From assembly GCA_900491605.1 (NCBI GenBank), contig UESW01005082.1:452464-516463 (forward strand): a stretch of 64,000 bases of DNA. Reading direction: 5' to 3'. The stretch is from Calamus simplicifolius (Eukaryota > Streptophyta > Magnoliopsida > Arecales > Arecaceae). The translations under genes and the position numbers were made by a program. The notes beneath the pieces are model-generated. The model did not search any database, had not been told where the DNA came from, and saw nothing but the letters and a program-made list of their open reading frames with translations. Shown piece after piece: positions 27,510 to 37,818 of this stretch; positions within the stretch are counted from its first letter, which is position 1; each line of letters starts with the position of its first letter.

Positions 27510-28471
27510 ACAAAAGACCTCCTTCTTCTTATGCTGATCTCCTAAGTCGAGCGCAGAAGTACATCCGCGCCGACGAAGCTGACTCATCCAGGAGAGGTAC
27601 ACAAGGAAGAACTAGCAAGAGATCTACTCGACCGGAGTTGGACGAACCTCCTTCCAAGAAGCCAGAACCTTTGCGCCGACCAACTGATCGCCGCAAGAAT
27701 CAAGCTCCCAGGGAGGACCATCTTACACCCCTCTTAGCACCTCGAACTCATATCCTTATGGAAATCGAAAACGAGCCCTATTTACGGCGTCCGCCTCCAT
27801 TGAAGAAGGGCACTGCCCGCGATAGAAGCCGCTATTGCCGTTTCCATAGGGATTATGGCCATGACACTGAAGAATGTCGGAACTTGAAGCAGGCCATTGA
27901 AGAGCTAATTCAGAAAGGATACCTTGGGCAATACATCCAGAAGAAAGAAGCTCCTCCTGTACCAGCTTTGATGGGGCCTCCTCCCGTTCAGGCCAGCATC
28001 GATAATCCCCCAACGGAGAGGATGGTAGGTATGATTTCTCGCGGAGAAACTTCATCTTCTAAGAGATTGAGAGGGGGTGAGGGGTTAGATGATGTAATCC
28101 CTTCTGGGGGAGATATAGCGGGCAATAATATTGTAAAAGATGATAGCGTCGTCGTCTCAATGACGATTGCTAGGCATCCTGTAAAAAGAATCTTAATCGA
28201 TAGTGGGAGCTCCGCTAATGTACTTACTTATGATGCATTTCTTCGGATGAATCTTTCTCTGGATTCTCTTCGGCCCGTAGCCGCTCCTCTAGTTGGCTTC
28301 ACGGAGATTCCATCCGGTGGAGGGCGAGGTTACGTTGCCAGCTACAGCGGGATCGCCTCCGTGTCAAAGCACGGTCATGCTGGATTTTCTGGTGGTTCGG
28401 GTCCCTCTGGCTTACAACGCCATTCTCGGCCGCCCGGGCTTGAACATGTTAGATGCAGTCATATCTACTAA
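27483..28471 (+). CDS. Gypsy-2 gag C-terminus and protease
   Basis: After the frame change the gag tail runs on, with the Tat-type zinc region YCRFHRDYGHDTEECRNL near 27833. The protease site RILIDSGSSANVLTYD lies near 28190-28235. The frame is lost again near 28310, so the last 50 codons of this open frame are out of register. Confidence 0.88.
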
Positions 28472-28556
28472 ACGCTTATTGGTGCAGTTCCCCGCCAAGC
28501 AAGGAATCGGTGTAATGCACGGAGAGGTGAATTCGGTCAGACCTGCTATCATCTAG
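28293..28556 (+). CDS. Gypsy-2 protease-RT linker
   Basis: 87 codons with TLPATAGSPPCQSTVMLDFL and VPLAYNAILGRPGLNMLDAV, the conserved end of the protease region in Tat elements. A stop at 28554-28556 separates it from the next RT frame. Confidence 0.85.
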   Translation: MASRRFHPVEGEVTLPATAGSPPCQSTVMLDFLVVRVPLAYNAILGRPGLNMLDAVISTKRLLVQFPAKQGIGVMHGEVNSVRPAII

Positions 28557-28570
28557 CTCCTAGTCCTCAA

Positions 28571-29452
28571 ATGGCCAACATTCCTCCAGTCGCCGAGTCG
28601 TTTGACCCCAGAGAAGTTGAGCGGAGAGGAGAACCGGCGGAACTTCTAATACCTTATCCCCTGGGGGATGATCACACTAAGATCGTGCATATTGGTGAAC
28701 TCCTCTCCCCTGAGGTCCGGGACCAGCTCCTAGCTTTCTTATCAATGAATGCAGATGTCTTCGCTTGGAAGGTAACGGATATGATCGGGATTCCTCCAGA
28801 GGTGATTACTCATCAGCTCAATATTAACCCGAACTGCCGTCCTGTTCGCCAGAAGAAACGAAGCTTTGCTCCTGAGCGGCAGAGGGCTATTGACGAAGAG
28901 GTGGACAAATTGCTTATGGCCGGTCATATCCGAGAAGCCCGATATCCCGATTGGTTGGCCAATGTAGTTATGGTCCGGAAAGCCAGCGGAGGATGGAGAA
29001 TATGCATTGATTACACTGATCTGAACAAAGCTTGTCCTAAAGACAGTTTTCCGCTGCCCCGGATCGACCAGTTAGTAGATTCAACTGCTGGCTATGAACT
29101 TCTTAGTTTCATGGATGCTTTCTCAGGGTACAATCAGATAAAATTAGACCTCTCGGATGAAGAGCATACTTCTTTCATCACCGAGAAAGGTATTTATTGT
29201 TACAAGGTAATGCCCTTCGGGTTGAAGAATGCAGGAGCTACATATCAGAGGCTGATGAACAAAGTCTTCAAGGATCAGCTCGGCCGCAACATGGAGGTAT
29301 ATGTAGATGATATGCTGACAAAAAGCACCCACATCACTGACCATGTCGCTGATTTGCGGGAAACTTTCCACAACCTCCGGCTCCATAGAATAAAACTCAA
29401 CCCACGCAAATGTGCATTTGGAGTCACTGCAGGAAATTCTTGGGTTTCTTAG
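28571..29452 (+). CDS. Gypsy-2 reverse transcriptase
   Basis: 293 codons. KKRSFAPERQRAIDEEVDKL, then WRICIDYTDLNKACPKDSFP, FMDAFSGYNQI (catalytic Asp), MPFGLKNAGATYQRLMNKVF and YVDDML (catalytic pair). Ends when the frame is lost near 29440 inside the thumb (KCAFGVTAG). Confidence 0.93.
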   Translation: MANIPPVAESFDPREVERRGEPAELLIPYPLGDDHTKIVHIGELLSPEVRDQLLAFLSMNADVFAWKVTDMIGIPPEVITHQLNINPNCRPVRQKKRSFAPERQRAIDEEVDKLLMAGHIREARYPDWLANVVMVRKASGGWRICIDYTDLNKACPKDSFPLPRIDQLVDSTAGYELLSFMDAFSGYNQIKLDLSDEEHTSFITEKGIYCYKVMPFGLKNAGATYQRLMNKVFKDQLGRNMEVYVDDMLTKSTHITDHVADLRETFHNLRLHRIKLNPRKCAFGVTAGNSWVS

Positions 29453-29504
29453 TCACACGGCGAGGGATTGAGGCAAACCAGAGAAAATTCAAGCCATCCT
29501 CAAT

Positions 29505-31343
29505 ATGAGACGGCCTATGTGTAAGAAAGAAGTACAACAACTCACTGGAAAGATAGCAGCGTTAAGCCGATTCTTATCCAGATCAGCCGAGAGATGTTTA
29601 CCTTTCTTTAAAGTCTTACGTAAGGCAGATGACTTCGAGTGGACAGAAGACTGTCAACAAGCTTTTGAAGAGCTTAAGGAGTTCTTGTCCACACCTCCCC
29701 TGTTATCCAAACCGGAGCAAGGGGAAAAGCTCTTTCTATATCTTGCGGCTTCTTCGGAGGCCGTTAGTTCTGTCCTGGTGCGTATCGGCGATCACGCCGT
29801 TCAACGACCTATATATTATACCAGCAAGGTGCTTCACGGTGCAGAAGAAAGGTATTCCAAAACGGAGAAGGTCATCTTCGCTTTATTTGTTTCTGCTCGC
29901 CGACTCAGACCCTACTTCCAAGCCCATCCCATAGTCGTTCTCACTGATCAACCTCTCAGAGCTATTTTATCACGACCAGACACTTCTGGCCGGTTAGCCA
30001 AATGGGCGATCAAGTTAGCAGAATTCGACTTATCATTTCAACCTAGAGCATCTTTGAAATCTCAGGTTTTGGCTGATTTTCTAGTAGAATGCACCTGGTC
30101 TGAACAGCCTCAAGAAGAACTTCCCCGAATTCTGTCAGATAATGAGAAGACGGATCATGAAGCATGGGTCCTCCATGTTGATGGAGCCTCTAATTCACAA
30201 GGTAGCGGAGCTGGGCTCATTCTCGCTAGCCCGGAGGGCACGGTACTAGAATATGCTCTTCGTTTCCTCTTTGAAGCCACCAATAATCAAGCTGAATATG
30301 AGGCTTTGCTGACCGGAATCAAACTAGCACATGGAATGGGAATCAGAAGTCTTCGAGTCTTCACCGACTCACAGCTCATTTCCGCCCAAGTATCAGGAGA
30401 GTATGAGGCTCGTGACCCTATCATGTTTCAATATCTGAATAAAGTTAGATCATTAATTCCCTTATTGGATCACTTTGCTATTAGTTATATACCCAGAGGT
30501 GAAAATGCTAGGGCCGACATGTTAGCCCGACTAGCTACCTCGATGGATAGTGCTATGGGTAAGACCTACATCGAGTATCTGGAGACACCTAGCATCGAAG
30601 CTACTGAAGAAGCTCTGCCCATTATCCAAAAAGAAGCCTGGATGGAATCTTATATCCGGTATCTAAAAGACGGCGTTCTTCCAGTTGATCGTGAAGAAGC
30701 TAAGCTGCTTAAACGGAGGGCTTCCAAATTTGTGCTACTAGAAGGCCAACTTTATAAAAAATCCTTCTCTCAGCCCCTCCTCAAATGTGTTAGTTCGGTA
30801 GATGCAGATTATGTCCTTAGGGAAATTCATGAAGGCATCTGTGGGAATCATTCTGGAGGGCGATCTTTAGCACGCAAGGCTCTCCGACAAGGATACTACT
30901 GGCTCACCATGCAAGAGGATGCAACAGAATTAGTAAAAAGATGTGATTCATGCCAACGGTACGCCAACATTCAACGGCAACCGTCTTCTCAGCTAAATTC
31001 TCTTTCTTCTCCCTGGCCCTTCGCTCAGTGGGGTATGGATATCCTCGGCCCTTTCCCCCCTGCGACAGGACAGCGCAAATTTCTACTAGTGGCCATTGAT
31101 TATTTTACTAAATGGGTCGAAGCTGAAGCACTTGCCAAAATCACTGAGCCAAGGTCAAAACCTTTTTCTGGAAAGCCATTATTTGTCGATACGGCATTCC
31201 GCACACCCTTATCACTGACAATGGCCGACAGTTTGACAACAACGCCTTTCGGACTTTCTGTACTGATCTCGGTATCGTGCAACGATTCACCTCCGTCGGC
31301 CATCCACAATCTAACGGAGAAGCTGAAGTTACAAATCGCATGA
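29505..31343 (+). CDS. Gypsy-2 RNase H, archaeal-type RNase H and integrase N-terminal half
   Basis: 612 codons. RT thumb end (EVQQLTGKIAALSRFLSRSA), RNase H (LFLYLAASSEAVSSVL, YFQAHPIVVLTDQPL), second RNase H (WVLHVDGASNSQGSGAGLIL, NNQAEYEALLTGIKLA, FTDSQLISAQ, ENARADMLARLAT), then the integrase zinc region (HEGICGNHSGG, CDSCQRYANIQ) and the first core Asp (VAIDYFTKWVEAEAL). A frameshift near 31160 makes the last 60 codons spurious. A second frame break near 29460-29500 precedes the first ATG used here. Confidence 0.92.
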   Translation: MRRPMCKKEVQQLTGKIAALSRFLSRSAERCLPFFKVLRKADDFEWTEDCQQAFEELKEFLSTPPLLSKPEQGEKLFLYLAASSEAVSSVLVRIGDHAVQRPIYYTSKVLHGAEERYSKTEKVIFALFVSARRLRPYFQAHPIVVLTDQPLRAILSRPDTSGRLAKWAIKLAEFDLSFQPRASLKSQVLADFLVECTWSEQPQEELPRILSDNEKTDHEAWVLHVDGASNSQGSGAGLILASPEGTVLEYALRFLFEATNNQAEYEALLTGIKLAHGMGIRSLRVFTDSQLISAQVSGEYEARDPIMFQYLNKVRSLIPLLDHFAISYIPRGENARADMLARLATSMDSAMGKTYIEYLETPSIEATEEALPIIQKEAWMESYIRYLKDGVLPVDREEAKLLKRRASKFVLLEGQLYKKSFSQPLLKCVSSVDADYVLREIHEGICGNHSGGRSLARKALRQGYYWLTMQEDATELVKRCDSCQRYANIQRQPSSQLNSLSSPWPFAQWGMDILGPFPPATGQRKFLLVAIDYFTKWVEAEALAKITEPRSKPFSGKPLFVDTAFRTPLSLTMADSLTTTPFGLSVLISVSCNDSPPSAIHNLTEKLKLQIA

Positions 31344-31561
31344 TATTGCGGGGGTTAAGGACCAGATTAGATACGTCCAAAGGAAGGTGGGTAGAAGAGC
31401 TCCCGAATGTACTTTGGGCGTATCACACAACTCCCAGAACACCGACGGGAGAACACCCTTCAATTTGGTCTTTGGTTCCGAAGCCGTTATTCCCGTGGAA
31501 ATTGGCCTACCAAGTAGCCGAGTGGAAACTTACAACGAAGCGGACAACCTTCCTAATCTGA
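31277..31561 (+). CDS. Gypsy-2 integrase core, later part
   Basis: Contains RFTSVGHPQSNGEAEVTNRM with the third catalytic residue (E) and ELPNVLWAYHTTPRTPTGEH. Separated by a frameshift from both neighbours. Confidence 0.85.
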   Translation: MQRFTSVGHPQSNGEAEVTNRMILRGLRTRLDTSKGRWVEELPNVLWAYHTTPRTPTGEHPSIWSLVPKPLFPWKLAYQVAEWKLTTKRTTFLI

Positions 31562-31869
31562 GGGCCAATCTTGACCTCATCGACGAAGCAAGAGATCGGG
31601 CTCGAATTAAAATGGCGGCATACCAGCAACAAGTGGCGAGGTACTATAATTCCCGCGTCCGCTCGAAGAGTTTCCGTCAAGGAGATTTAGTTCTGAGAAA
31701 AGCTTCGGTATCCAAACCAGCGGAAGGGGGCAAATTGTCTCCAAACTGGGAAGGGCCCTATCGGGTAGGAGAAGTCCTTCACCGTGGAGCCTACCGGCTT
31801 GAAGACTTAAGCGGACAGCTAATCCCTCGAACATGGAATGCAGACAACCTTCGGCCGTATTACCAGTAA
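31387..31869 (+). CDS. Gypsy-2 integrase C-terminus
   Basis: From about residue 20: LVFGSEAVIPVEIGLPSSRV, then the C-terminal barrel region (FRQGDLVLRKASVSKPAEGG, LSPNWEGPYRVGEVLHRGAY) and the same NADNLRPYYQ end as Gypsy-1. Stop at 31867-31869 ends pol. Confidence 0.9.
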   Translation: MGRRAPECTLGVSHNSQNTDGRTPFNLVFGSEAVIPVEIGLPSSRVETYNEADNLPNLRANLDLIDEARDRARIKMAAYQQQVARYYNSRVRSKSFRQGDLVLRKASVSKPAEGGKLSPNWEGPYRVGEVLHRGAYRLEDLSGQLIPRTWNADNLRPYYQ

Positions 31870-31935
31870 TGTAATGTTTTTATTCAAATATTAGATGATC
31901 CTATGCATTTGAATGCGGATTTTCAGATAATTCTT

Positions 31936-32640
31936 TGCGACGGCCCTACGGTCCAAAGGACACCCCCAGGCCGGTGTAACTCACCCCTGAGGAGGTTCAA
32001 GTCCTTGACTCAAGCGGCCTCGAACTGAGATGGACGGCTCGACGGCCCTACGGTCCAAAGGACACCCCCAGGCCGGTGTAACTCACCCCTGAGGAGGTTC
32101 AAGTCCTTGACTCAAGCGGCCTCGAACTGAGATGGACGGCTCGACGGCCCTACGGTCCAAAGGACACCCCCAGGCCGGTGTAACTCACCCTGAGGAGGTT
32201 CAAGTCCTTGACTCAAGCGGCCTCGAACTGAGATGGACGGCTCGACGGCCCTACGGTCCAAAGGACACCCCCAGGCCGGTGTAACTCACCCCTGAGGAGG
32301 TTCAAGTCCTTGACTCAAGCGGCCTCGAACTGAGATGGATGGCTCGACGGCCCTACGGTCCAAAGGACCCCCAGGCCGGTGTAACTCACCCCTGAGGAGG
32401 TTCAAGTCCTTGACTCAAGCGGCCTCGAACTGAGATGGACGGCTCGACGGCCCTACGGTCCAAAGGACACCCCCAGGCCGGTGTAACTCACCCCTGAGGA
32501 GGTTCAAGTCCTTGACTCAAGCGGCCTCGAACTGAGATGGACGGCTCGACGGCCCTACGGTCCAAAGGACACCCCCAGGCCGGTGTAACTCACCCCTGAG
32601 GAGGTTCAAGTCCTTGACTCAAGCGGCTCGAACTCCTTCC
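31936..32640. repeat. 102-bp tandem array after pol of Gypsy-2
   Basis: About seven copies of a 102-bp unit (CTCGACGGCCCTACGGTCCA at its start), nearly identical apart from 1-2 base losses (for example near 32190 and 32368). It sits at the same place as the 64-bp array in Gypsy-1 but is unrelated in sequence. At 32640-32690 it runs into units of the LTR minisatellite. Not a CRISPR: there are no unique spacers. Confidence 0.93.
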
Positions 32641-32690
32641 AGTCGGGCGGCCTCCAGACGGCCTCCGGTCCTAGGCAGCCCCTAGGGTCT

Positions 32691-33029
32691 GACGGCTCAA
32701 TGGCCCTACGGTCCAAGTATAACTCATTCCTAAGAAAGTATAAATCCTTGGTTAGGATAGCTTTGAGTTGTACCTTCGAGGATAATTGAGTACTGGCGAG
32801 CCATCTAAACCAAGTAGCACCATTGTCCTAATCCGCAAATAGGAGCCAAGAATTAAGCAGAGGAAATATTAAATATACTAAATCAATAAAGAGTAACATT
32901 CATTCATTTAAAGTTAATCTGCTGCGAAACTTTGCGAAATCTTGTCAGCAGACAGATTTTCACAACAAAAAGGTCCTTAAATGGGACCGAATCTAAAATT
33001 AAAATCAAAATAAAGCTCAACACCCTTGA
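32691..33029. other. non-coding spacer of Gypsy-2
   Basis: Unique, AT-rich after 32740. It probably holds the 3' UTR of the antisense gene that ends at 33030. No other feature seen. Confidence 0.5.
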
Positions 33030-35301
33030 TCAGTTCTTTGAATGCTCTTTCTCTGCATCAGGATTGACAGCCGGCTCCTCGGCAAGAGGCTTTTCTACAG
33101 CAAGAGTCTTAGTCGCCACTGCTCCACTCACCACGTCTTCGACCTCCATATCGGAAACTCCTTCGTCATCCACGGGTCGAAAACGTTCGAGGTCCTTTAA
33201 GTCGAACTGTCGGGCCAATATCCGCTTGCATTTCTCAAAGCCTTCAACGAAAGCATCTAGGGCAGCTTCCTGGAACTCCGCTTCAAAATCTGGGGAGCCC
33301 TTGTATTCCTTGATAGCATCCCTGGCTTTAGCTTCAGCTATGGCCACCTTTTCCTGAGCTTTGGCCTCAGCCACAGCTATCTTTTCCCGAGCTTCGGTCT
33401 CGATCGTAGCCATCTTCTTCTGAGCCTCCACCATTGCTGCTGCAACTTTATCGAGAGCATTTTTGGTGTCCTTCTCGGCTAAAACCAGTTTCTCCATGGC
33501 ATCACGAGCGGTGGCCTCCGCGCTATCTGCTCGATTCTCCGTGTGTTCCAGCCTGAGGGAAGTTTCTTTTAACTTTTCTTCCGTTGGCAGCAACCTTGCC
33601 CGGACCTCACACAGCTGGGCATCTAAACTCTGCAGTTCCTTTTCTGCCCTCCCTCTCCAAGTCCGATAATCTTCCCGCATGACCCGAAGGTCATGCAATG
33701 CTTTTGATTCTCGGGCCCTTGTATCCACCAACTCTTTATCTAGGCTAGCATTCCGAGACTTGGCCCTGTCTAAGTCTTCGCGTAGCACGAAGAGACCATT
33801 AGCCGTCTGCAAAACGCACTCAGTCAGTGTCCAAGTTTAATGATCAGAAAGGGAACAAAAATCGGACTTTACCTGCAGTGCAGCGGTGAACATAGTGTCG
33901 AATGCCTCTGCCTGTGTTGCCTTCCTCAGTTTGTCTCTGATAGACAACTCTTGTATCCAACATTCTCGCTAGGTGGTTGGGGAGCCGAGGGCGGAGTCCT
34001 TAAAGTACCTGGTGAGGCGGGAACAGGAACATCCACTTCCGTCGATAACGAAGGACCTGGCAAGTCAGCTTTAGCTGCTTCTACATCCCTTGTAGACTCC
34101 CCAACGCTCTGGGCGGGAGATGGAATGGTCTCTGGAGGCTCCCTCTCGACGGGGTCTCCTATAGGGACCCCGTCGGAGGACTCATTTCCCCTTCACTATC
34201 TTCTACTAAGGTCGCCTCAGGGATAACCGCTGGAGGTTGGACCTGACTGTCCGATCCTAATTGACGGGATCTTTTAGGTTCGCCCCCCGCTGGCGCATCA
34301 CGCTCACTTCTCTCCCTCTTTCGAAGCTTTGATACCAAGAAATCTCGAGAGAACTTCATTGCTACAAAATGACGAACATAGGGTTAGCTAAAAAAGGAAA
34401 AAGAAAAAGAGAAAGATAAATTCTTCGAAGCTCACCGGGCGCTGCAGCCAGCGACACCGGCACGAACGCAGCCTCCCGGAGATTATCCTCCGATAGCAAC
34501 TCCCTACTAGGGGGAATAATTGTAGAAATTAAAGTATTAAATAACTCGCGGTCTCTTTCTTCAATACTCGCGTTCTGGTTTGAGCTAGTATCTGGAATAC
34601 CCCAATCCACATCTAACCCCTCCAAATGCGCATAAAAAAACCGAGACTTCCACCCTTTGATCTTAGATGGGAGGTTGAGTTTTAGAACCCTTTTAGGTCT
34701 TGAGGCAAAACTCCACCACCCATCCCTAACTGGGTTTCGGATTCTATACAGGGACCTAAACAAGGAAAGTCTAGCAGAGGCTCCATGAAAAGAGCAGAGA
34801 ACTAAAAATGAAAATACAATACGGATGGAATTGGGAGTGAGCTGTGCCGGGATAAGGTGGTATCGGTTTAACAAATTTATAAAAAAGAGTGAAACGGCAA
34901 TCGTAGACCACTCTTAAAAAACTCTTCGTATAGAGCGATCTTACCTGGTTGCCCTCGACTGACCCTATCCTCTGGAAGAGGGACAGAAAGCTGAATGTCA
35001 TTAGGAACTCCAAATTGAGCCCTAAGATTTCTAAGGTCCTGTGAAGACATGACGGAAGCAACGTCCGCCGGTCCAGCCAGTTTAGAGACAACCGCAGGAG
35101 GCTCTACCTCATGACCGGCGGACGAGCAAGGAACCCTAAGAGACTGAGGTAATGACCTAGACACGGGTTGAAGGATTGGGCAGCGGGTTGGTCCCCATGG
35201 ATGATTACCCCTCCCAAGGCCTGTCGACGTGCCCGGAGAATCTCCTCTCGGGAGGGCTCTTTCATGGGACCCTTACCTTTTCTATCTACGGAAGGATCCA
35301 T
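33030..35301 (-). CDS. antisense, intron-containing gene inside Gypsy-2 (gypsy-type transposon domain plus coiled coil)
   Basis: Start ATG at 35301 (MDPSVDRKGKGPMKEPSREE). Exon 1 (35301-34436) encodes a region matching the plant 'putative gypsy type transposon' domain: LRNLRAQFGVPNDIQLSVPL, YEEFFKSGLRLPFHSF, IPAQLTPNSIRIVFSFLVLC, WWSFASRP, LPSKIKGWKSRFFYAHLEG. Intron 1 is 34435-34362 (GT-AG, 74 bp), intron 2 is 33872-33807 (GT-AG, 66 bp); both joins keep the frame. Exon 2 (34361-33873) starts MKFSRDFLVSKLRKRERSER and is acidic/Pro-rich. Exon 3 (33806-33030) is a long Ala/Glu/Lys coiled coil (TANGLFVLREDLDRAKSR, EAREKIAVAEAKAQEKVAIA) with an acidic tail. Frame breaks in exon 1 (near 35170 and in a T run near 34885) and exon 2 (near 34170 and 33940) damage this copy. 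It is transcribed opposite to gag-pol. Function unknown. Confidence 0.8.
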
Positions 35302-35410
35302 AAAGAAAAAGGAAGAGGAAGACGAGAAAGCCAACTAACCTGGGCTTGAGAAGATAAAAAAACGGAGGAAGATACACAAAGTCGAAAACTAAAGGAAAGG
35401 GATGATCTTT

Positions 35411-35424
35411 TTAAATATATATAT
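35411..35424 (-). promoter_or_regulatory. TATA-like element of the antisense gene
   Basis: Minus strand reads ATATATATATTTAA about 110-120 bases before the ATG at 35301, with a pyrimidine-rich leader between. It lies between the antisense gene and the 3' LTR, so the gene has its own candidate promoter. Confidence 0.45.
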
Positions 35425-35654
35425 GGATGCCAGACATGACGTTTCGGGCACCGAAAGGACACATGATGGTCCGTCAGTGTAGCCGGACAAGCGAAAAGAC
35501 GCCATCCTCTTAGAGATGCACGCCTCCCCTCTTTTCCCTTTTTTCAAAATGACACTTATCACGTACTGAACTTTCGAAATTCAAATTTTTCCGCCCTTCT
35601 CCCTTGCACGTGCGTGCCACACCCGTATACAAGGAAGATGGGCGAGGGGGCATA

Positions 35655-37027
35655 TGATATAGATAATGAACAAAATAGTTAAACTAAATAAATAAAAGGC
35701 AGCCTGGATGGCCCCCAATCCTGGGCGGCCCCCAGTCTTGGGCGGCCTCCAGGGCTAGGCGGCCCCCGGTCCTAGGCGGCCCCTAGCGTCTGGACGGCCC
35801 CCAGTCCTGGGCGGCCCCAGTCTTGAGCGGCCTCCAGAATCCAGGCGGCCTCCGGTCCTGGGCGGCCCCCAGTCCTGGGCGGCCCCCAGTCTTGGGCGGC
35901 CTCCAGGGTCTAGGCGACCCCCGTCCTGGGCGGCCCCTAGAGTCTGGACGGCCCCCAGTCCTGGGCGGCCCCCAGTCTTGGGCGGCCTCCAGGGTCTAGG
36001 CGGCCTCCGGTCCTGGGCGCCCCCAGTCTTGGGCGGCCTCCAGGGTCTAGGCGGCCTCCGGTCCTAGACGGCCCCTAGAGTCTGGACGGCCCCCAGTCCT
36101 GGGCGGCCCCCAGTCTTGGGCGGCCTCCAGGGTCTAGGCGACCCCCGGTCCTGGGCGGCCCCTAGAGTCTGGACGGCCCCCAGTCCTGGGCGGCCCCCAG
36201 TCTTGGGCGGCCTCCAGGGTCTAGGCGGCCTCCGGTCCTGGGCGGCCCCTAGAGCCTGGACGGCCCCCAGTCCTGGGCGGCCCCCAGTCTTGGGCGGCCT
36301 CCAGGGTCTAGGCGACCCCCGGTCCTAGGCAGCCCCTAGCGTCTGGACGGCCCCCAGTCCTGGGCAGCCCCCAGTCTTGGGCGACCTCCAGGGTCTAGGC
36401 GGCCTCCGGTCCTAGACGGCCCCTAGAGTCCGGATGACCCCCAGTCCTGGGCGGCCCCCAGTCTTGGGCGGCCTCCAGGGTCTAGGCGGCCTCCAATCCT
36501 AGGCGGCCCCTAGAGTCTGGACGGCCCCCAGCCTCAGGTGATCCCCCGGTTTAAGAATAATCCCCATGTCAGGACCATTAAACGAGATAAGCCGTCATAT
36601 TCGGAACAGAAATCGAGAAATATTAAACATCATCACGCCTTAAATGGTTCCCATAAGACAAACACTAAAAAGAGACATTGAACCTCTATTTTAGAGCTAG
36701 ATCCCTTATCCCTAACTCTGACGTCTCCACTATCCCTGACATTCCCTTGGGATAATCAAGATCATCATGAAAAAGGATGTCTTCATGAGCAAGTTTCTTA
36801 ATATCCTTATTGAGTATTATCACTGAATGACCACGTAATGCAAGATGAACACTTATCCTACACGTGGACCTCCAGAATTAAAACAAAAAAAATAATAATA
36901 ATAATAAAGCGGACAAAAGAAAAAGGATAAAAAGAGAGGAAGGGGAGGGGGAAGAGGGGGCTTCTTCCTTTGAAAAAAAGAGATCCTGAAAACCCTAAAC
37001 AAAAAATCTGGTGATCCGGCATCAACA
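35655..37027 (+). repeat. Gypsy-2 3' LTR
   Basis: 1,373 bp, TGATATAG... to ...GGCATCAACA, preceded by a purine tract (GATGGGCGAGGGGG). The minisatellite (35697-36535) is about 250 bp longer than in the 5' LTR. Confidence 0.9.
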
Positions 37028-37086
37028 ATGGCCATGGACTCCACCAAAGAAACCACTACTATCATCTCCAACACCAATAGCCTATG
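37028..37086 (+). other. possible first exon of a host gene next to the Gypsy-2 LTR
   Basis: Directly after the LTR, an ATG opens 19 codons (MAMDSTKETTTIISNTNSL) ending at a good splice donor (TATG|GTAAGA). Low-complexity intron-like DNA follows. No downstream exon was recognised, so this may be chance. Confidence 0.25.
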
Positions 37087-37478
37087 GTAAGAAACTAGAC
37101 CTCCTCCTCCTCTCTCTCTCTCTAAATCTAAGGCAAAACCCCAGATTAAGTGAACTAGTACCTAATCAATACCAGCATTCTTACCATGTGCTGCTATTAT
37201 ATGATACCATACATATCAACCCAGTACCTAACCAGAATAAGTCACTGTACCAGTTTTACAAACCTTGTTTAATACATAATTTCATTGTTTGATGACAATC
37301 GAACATAAGAAATAGATGTCCGTAAAAATATAGGGATAGGTAGCATGAATTGAAAATCTCAGTTTCAACAGGAAAGAAAAGGAATCAAGAAATCCATATT
37401 TTGCTGATAAAAGTTGCAATACTTTCACTTAAATTTCAAAAATCTCATGATAGAACCAAAATATCTAGTGTGTGCATA

Positions 37479-37486
<8 letters not shown>

Positions 37487-37562
<76 letters not shown>
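37487..37562. repeat. (TA)n microsatellite
   Basis: About 38 TA units. It creates long Ile/Tyr ORFs on both strands that are not genes. Confidence 0.97.
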
Positions 37563-37564
<2 letters not shown>

Positions 37565-37801
37565 ACAGAGATCAAGATACTTATCTAAAACTTCATTTGT
37601 ATCAAAACTTGAAACCACGTAGAGGAAATCAAAGCTCAAAATTGCAAATCCACTCTTTGGCAGGTCCAATGTACTTCATAAAGCCCTCCTCTTTCCCCTA
37701 AAAAGATCTCTCAAGAAATCATTAAATTTCTAAAGCCTTGAAAATATCAATATTGATTTTAAACTTCTTTGAACCCGACACAAAAGGATTTCTAAGCTCT
37801 C
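37563..37801. other. AT-rich unique DNA before the LINE
   Basis: No ORF, repeat or domain recognised; it resembles intron or intergenic sequence. Confidence 0.5.
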
Positions 37802-37818
37802 AAAGCTGCAAAATTTAA

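Larger units (their letters stand above)
25281..37027 (+). mobile_element. Gypsy-2: Ty3/gypsy Tat-type element with spliced antisense gene
   Basis: 11.7 kb. LTR (25281-26359), primer site, gag, protease, RT, two RNase H domains, integrase, 102-bp satellite array, opposite-strand gene, purine tract (about 35635-35650) and 3' LTR (35655-37027). No matching target duplication: GGTGA on the left, ATGGC on the right. Coding regions carry at least six frame breaks. Confidence 0.93.

Noticed and set aside
31936..32640. CRISPR-like array
   Set aside because: The 102-bp copies follow each other directly with no unique spacers, in plant retrotransposon DNA.
37350..37669. ORFs with long Ile-Tyr runs
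   Set aside because: They translate a (TA)n microsatellite.
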